Below are positions 61,535-64,000 of a DNA stretch of 64,000 bases, one piece after another; the stretch's first letter is position 1; each line of letters starts with the position of its first letter. The notes beneath the pieces are model-generated. The model saw only the letters and a program-made list of their open reading frames with translations. It was not told the DNA's origin and ran no database searches. Both the position numbers and the translations under genes were made by a program. Where the stretch lies: contig NZ_JAAVKI010000001.1 in the NCBI RefSeq assembly GCF_011806525.1, positions 682,001-746,000 of the forward strand, in the 5' to 3' direction. Origin of the DNA: Thalassospira sp. HF15. Lineage in GTDB: Bacteria; Pseudomonadota; Alphaproteobacteria; Rhodospirillales; Thalassospiraceae.

Positions 61535-62434
61535 TTAGTCGACAGAAATCGTCACACGACGGTTACGCGGTTCACGAACACCATCCGGAGTCGGGATCAG
61601 AAGATCGCCTTCACCAACAGCATCCTGCGATACCATGTCGCCTTTGATGCCACGACCGGTCAGCTCGCTAAGTGCTGCTGATGCACGACGCTCGGACAGA
61701 CGCAGGTTATAGGCTGCCGGACCCGAGGTATCGGCGTGACCAACGATGGAAACATCACCCATCGACGATGCCCACTGCTCGGCAGCAGCATCAAGAACAC
61801 GTTCGGAAACCGGGGTGATCGCAACGCTGTCAAAATCGAAGAAGATGGTGAACAGACGCGGCTCAGCAGCGGCAACAGGTGCTGCCATCGGCTCTGGCTC
61901 AACTGCGCGGAGTTCTGTCATTGCAGCTTCGAAATCTTTCCAGCACTGGGTGATCAGCTCGGTCTGCCAACCTTCTTCACTTTCTTCGACCCAGCAGTCA
62001 TAACGCGCCTGAGCAACTGCGGCGGTTGTCGGCATTGCTTCACGCTTGCCATCGTCAAGAAGACCAAGAAGTTCGTCACGAACTGCACGCTTCTGGGCGA
62101 TTTCTTCGTCCGAGAAACGCCAGTTGGCCGGATCTTCCGGAAGAACGATGGTGTCACCGCTTACGCGACCGGCTTTCTTGGCAAAGAAGTCGGCATCAAA
62201 ATAGTCATACCATTCATCAGCTTCACGCTGTGCATAAGCCAGATATTCAGCTTTCAGCGCCTTGCCGAAATCAGTGGTCGGCTCCTGCGAAGAAAGCGCG
62301 GACGAAACAGAACTGCTATAGGTGAACGGGTTGCCACCATAAGGAACTGCGGTACCGCTGTTCTCTACAGTGCTACAAGCACTCAGAAGCGCAACGCCAC
62401 CAAGAGCAAAAAGAATTTTCGGACGGATCTGCAT
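61535..62434 (-). CDS. OmpA-family lipoprotein
   Basis: 299 residues, AGGGG upstream. Lipobox LLSAC, so outer- or inner-membrane lipoprotein. A helical middle (FGKALKAEYLAYAQREADEWYDYFDADFFAKKAG) with a Trp/Cys-bearing part (ARYDCWVEESEEGWQTELITQCW) leads to a C-terminal OmpA peptidoglycan-binding domain: IFFDFDSVAITPVSERVLD, VSIVGHADTSGPAAYNLRLS, RNRRVTISVD. A wall-anchoring role like Pal or YiaD is inferred. Its helical region is unlike those two. Confidence 0.82.
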   Translation of the reverse strand: MQIRPKILFALGGVALLSACSTVENSGTAVPYGGNPFTYSSSVSSALSSQEPTTDFGKALKAEYLAYAQREADEWYDYFDADFFAKKAGRVSGDTIVLPEDPANWRFSDEEIAQKRAVRDELLGLLDDGKREAMPTTAAVAQARYDCWVEESEEGWQTELITQCWKDFEAAMTELRAVEPEPMAAPVAAAEPRLFTIFFDFDSVAITPVSERVLDAAAEQWASSMGDVSIVGHADTSGPAAYNLRLSERRASAALSELTGRGIKGDMVSQDAVGEGDLLIPTPDGVREPRNRRVTISVD

Positions 62435-62659
62435 GTCTTACCCCTGTCTTTAGGTTGTTATTCCGATAATAACTAAACACCAATGATGGTGATATTATGG
62501 TCTTTAACGAACGAAAAGGTGTCTTGTTCCATACACATGCAAAGAATTGGTGATTGCATTGCACTTTTCAAGCACACTCAAACCTGTAATGTTAATTCTC
62601 TCATACGGAAGTATGATTGGCAATCAACAGTATTATGACACGGAGCGGACGAGGTTCAC

Positions 62660-63640
62660 ATGATCGAAACCGATGTAGCGACCATCACAGAAATGCTTAA
62701 GGGGTTTGCGTTGGGCTTTGGCCTCGACCTGCTCGGCGCAGTCCTCATTCTACTCGTGGGCTGGTGGATAGCAGGACGCGCGGCCGCACTGGTGCGCCAT
62801 TCGCTGAAAAACGCAAAATTTGTTGATGCGACGCTCAAGCCGCTGGCGGCAAGCATTGTGCGCTATGCGATTCTTGTATTTGTTATCATCGCTGTTCTGG
62901 CGAACTTCGGCGTTGAAACAACAAGCATTATCGCCGTACTCGGTGCGGCTGGCTTGGCAATCGGTCTTGCTTTGCAGGGCACGCTTTCCAATATTGCCGC
63001 CGGGGTGATGATCCTGATCCTGCGCCCGCTCAAGATCGATGAATTCGTTGAAGCTGGCTCTGTGTCGGGTACCGTGGTTGAAATCACGTTGTTTACCACC
63101 CTGCTCAAAACGCCGGACGGTGTCTTTATTTCTGCCCCGAACTCGCAAATCTGGAACAGCGCGATCAAAAACTATTCGCGCAACCCGACCCGTCGTCTCG
63201 ATATCAAGGTCGGCATTTCCTATGACGACGATGTCGACGCAGCACTTGAGTTCCTCAAAAACCTTGTCGCATCCGATGAACGCGTTCTCAAGGATCCGGA
63301 ACCAATGAGCTTTGTCGCCAATCTCGGTGAAAGCTCGGTCGACCTGACCGCACGCGGCTGGGTGCCCACCAGCGAATTCTGGCCCGCCTTCTTTGATCTG
63401 ACCCGCAAGTCGAAAACGGAACTTGAGGCTGCTGGCTTCTCTATCCCGTTCCCGCAGCGCGATCTGCACATCATCGAAGGTGCTGAAACAGCCAGCGCAG
63501 CAAAACCTGCTGCAAAGGCCGCCGCCAAACCGGCAACCAAAACCGCCGCCAAGAAACCGGCAACCCGTTCCCGGTCAACTGCATCGAAATCGACGACCAA
63601 ATCGACAGCTGCGAAAAAGACACCAGCGTCAAAAAGCTGA
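62660..63640 (+). CDS. MscS-family mechanosensitive channel with Lys/Ala-rich tail
   Basis: 326 residues. N-terminal spans at about 20-45 and 60-85, and the pore helix AAGLAIGLALQGTLSNIAAGVMIL with its Gly/Ala packing pattern, followed by the RPLKIDEFVEAGSVSGTVVEI beta domain and an alpha/beta domain ending near QRDLHIIEGAE. This is the MscS core; it releases solutes on osmotic downshock. From about residue 274 a 50-residue tail of Ala, Lys, Pro, Ser and Thr follows, resembling histone H1/AlgP-type repeats and absent from classic MscS. Confidence 0.88.
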   Translation: MIETDVATITEMLKGFALGFGLDLLGAVLILLVGWWIAGRAAALVRHSLKNAKFVDATLKPLAASIVRYAILVFVIIAVLANFGVETTSIIAVLGAAGLAIGLALQGTLSNIAAGVMILILRPLKIDEFVEAGSVSGTVVEITLFTTLLKTPDGVFISAPNSQIWNSAIKNYSRNPTRRLDIKVGISYDDDVDAALEFLKNLVASDERVLKDPEPMSFVANLGESSVDLTARGWVPTSEFWPAFFDLTRKSKTELEAAGFSIPFPQRDLHIIEGAETASAAKPAAKAAAKPATKTAAKKPATRSRSTASKSTTKSTAAKKTPASKS

Positions 63641-63666
63641 TTTCTTTTCCAAACACCAGCATCACG

Positions 63667-63695
63667 AAAGAGGCCCAAACGGGCCTCTTTTTTTT
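63667..63695 (+). terminator. Intrinsic terminator of the MscS gene
   Basis: AAAGAGGCCC-AAAC-GGGCCTCTTT then TTTTT, a 10-bp perfect stem 27 bases beyond the stop. Confidence 0.95.
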
Positions 63696-63805
63696 GTTTG
63701 GATCGCTTACGTAGTACCCCGCTGTTACCCGCCCGGCTGCCATCGGGCGTATAATTCACGTCCTTGCCCAACGACGGCAAATCAAAACAAGCGGGAGGAT
63801 AAAAT

Positions 63806-64000
63806 ATGTCTGCGAAAAAAATTCTCATGATTACCGGTGACTACGCCGAAGATTACGAAACCATGGTTCCGTTTCAGACTCTTCTGGCCGTTGGCCATCA
63901 TGTCGATGCCGTCTGCCCGGATAAGAAAGCCGGTGACACGGTCGCGACCGCCATCCATGATTTCGAAGGGGATCAGACCTATAGCGAAAAGCGCGGTCAC
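63806..64000 (+). CDS. DJ-1/PfpI family protein (partial, runs off the window)
   Basis: 65 residues from an ATG at 63806 with GGGAGG about seven bases upstream; open to the last base. [21 protein letters not shown] and [19 protein letters not shown] match the start of the DJ-1/PfpI (glutamine amidotransferase-like) fold, in which GDYAEDYE carries the conserved acidic residue. The catalytic cysteine lies beyond the window. Members include chaperone-like, deglycase-type and protease-type proteins, so activity is open. Confidence 0.82.
   Translation, partial: MSAKKILMITGDYAEDYETMVPFQTLLAVGHHVDAVCPDKKAGDTVATAIHDFEGDQTYSEKRGH

Noticed and set aside
1-64000. CRISPR arrays, insertion sequences, integrases or restriction-modification genes
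   Set aside because: None found: no regularly spaced repeats, no transposase or recombinase motifs, and no methyltransferase or helicase-nuclease clusters in any frame.

Overview
The window reads as a chromosomal segment of a free-living, motile, Gram-negative alphaproteobacterium. Pointers are a DinB with an N-terminal cysteine-rich module, a class I polyhydroxyalkanoate synthase, an alanine-type aminotransferase followed by hom and glpX, many lipoproteins and exported proteins, two chemoreceptors and a MotA/MotB-like pair. A marine Rhodospirillales relative such as Thalassospira is my best guess. That is inference from gene content; no database search was possible. I see no insertion sequence, prophage, CRISPR array, integron or recognisable defence island. 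Most genes sit alone or in pairs, and convergent pairs are usually separated by clear intrinsic terminators.

Layout. 1-7.0 kb: a partial HTH-citrate synthase gene diverges from a CaiB/BaiF CoA-transferase gene. A TPP riboswitch then heads a three-gene pyrimidine (thiamine precursor) ABC transporter, followed by a metallo-beta-lactamase-fold hydrolase and an EamA exporter. 7.2-13.7 kb: an FAD amine oxidase-like gene diverges from a PLP C-S lyase gene, followed by a ChaN-like protein, a Panacea/SocA-like protein, apt and small hypotheticals. 13.9-17.4 kb: a chemoreceptor with a c-type haem motif, then a MotA/MotB-like stator pair. 17.5-25.3 kb: a second metallo-beta-lactamase-fold protein, a SAM hydroxide adenosyltransferase (DUF62), a TPR/SPOR lipoprotein, a degenerate EAL protein, dinB and an orphan histidine kinase. 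25.3-25.5 kb: two identical tRNA-Glu genes.

25.8-37.3 kb is mainly minus strand: MFS transporter, recJ, peroxiredoxin, YegD-like Hsp70, glpX, hom, aminotransferase and an OmpA-type lipoprotein. 37.5-45.4 kb: phaC, a beta-hydroxyacid dehydrogenase-like gene, a di-haem cytochrome c peroxidase with an FNR-like box upstream, a family 3 solute-binding protein, a gamma-carbonic anhydrase-like protein and argC. 45.6-50.6 kb is an accessory-looking stretch: an unknown exported protein with a PG-binding-like N-terminus, a sulfotransferase-like gene, a low-complexity exported protein, a GNAT enzyme, and a terminated minus-strand transcript unit with no assigned gene. 50.6-64 kb: lldD under a candidate LldR-type operator, rplM-rpsI, a hotdog thioesterase, two C-terminally membrane-anchored unknowns, an enoyl-CoA hydratase, a LysE exporter, a second chemoreceptor, an msrQ without msrP nearby, a CoA-binding protein, an OmpA lipoprotein, an MscS channel with a lysine/alanine-rich tail, and the start of a DJ-1/PfpI gene.

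Most of the window is central metabolism, envelope and signalling. The items most worth a second look are the haem chemoreceptor (13.9 kb), the domain-order-swapped CoA-transferase paired with the HTH-citrate synthase, the degenerate EAL protein, the unexplained transcript unit at 50.26-50.56 kb, the unknown exported proteins at 45.6 and 48 kb, and the paired tail-anchored proteins at 53.7-55.2 kb.
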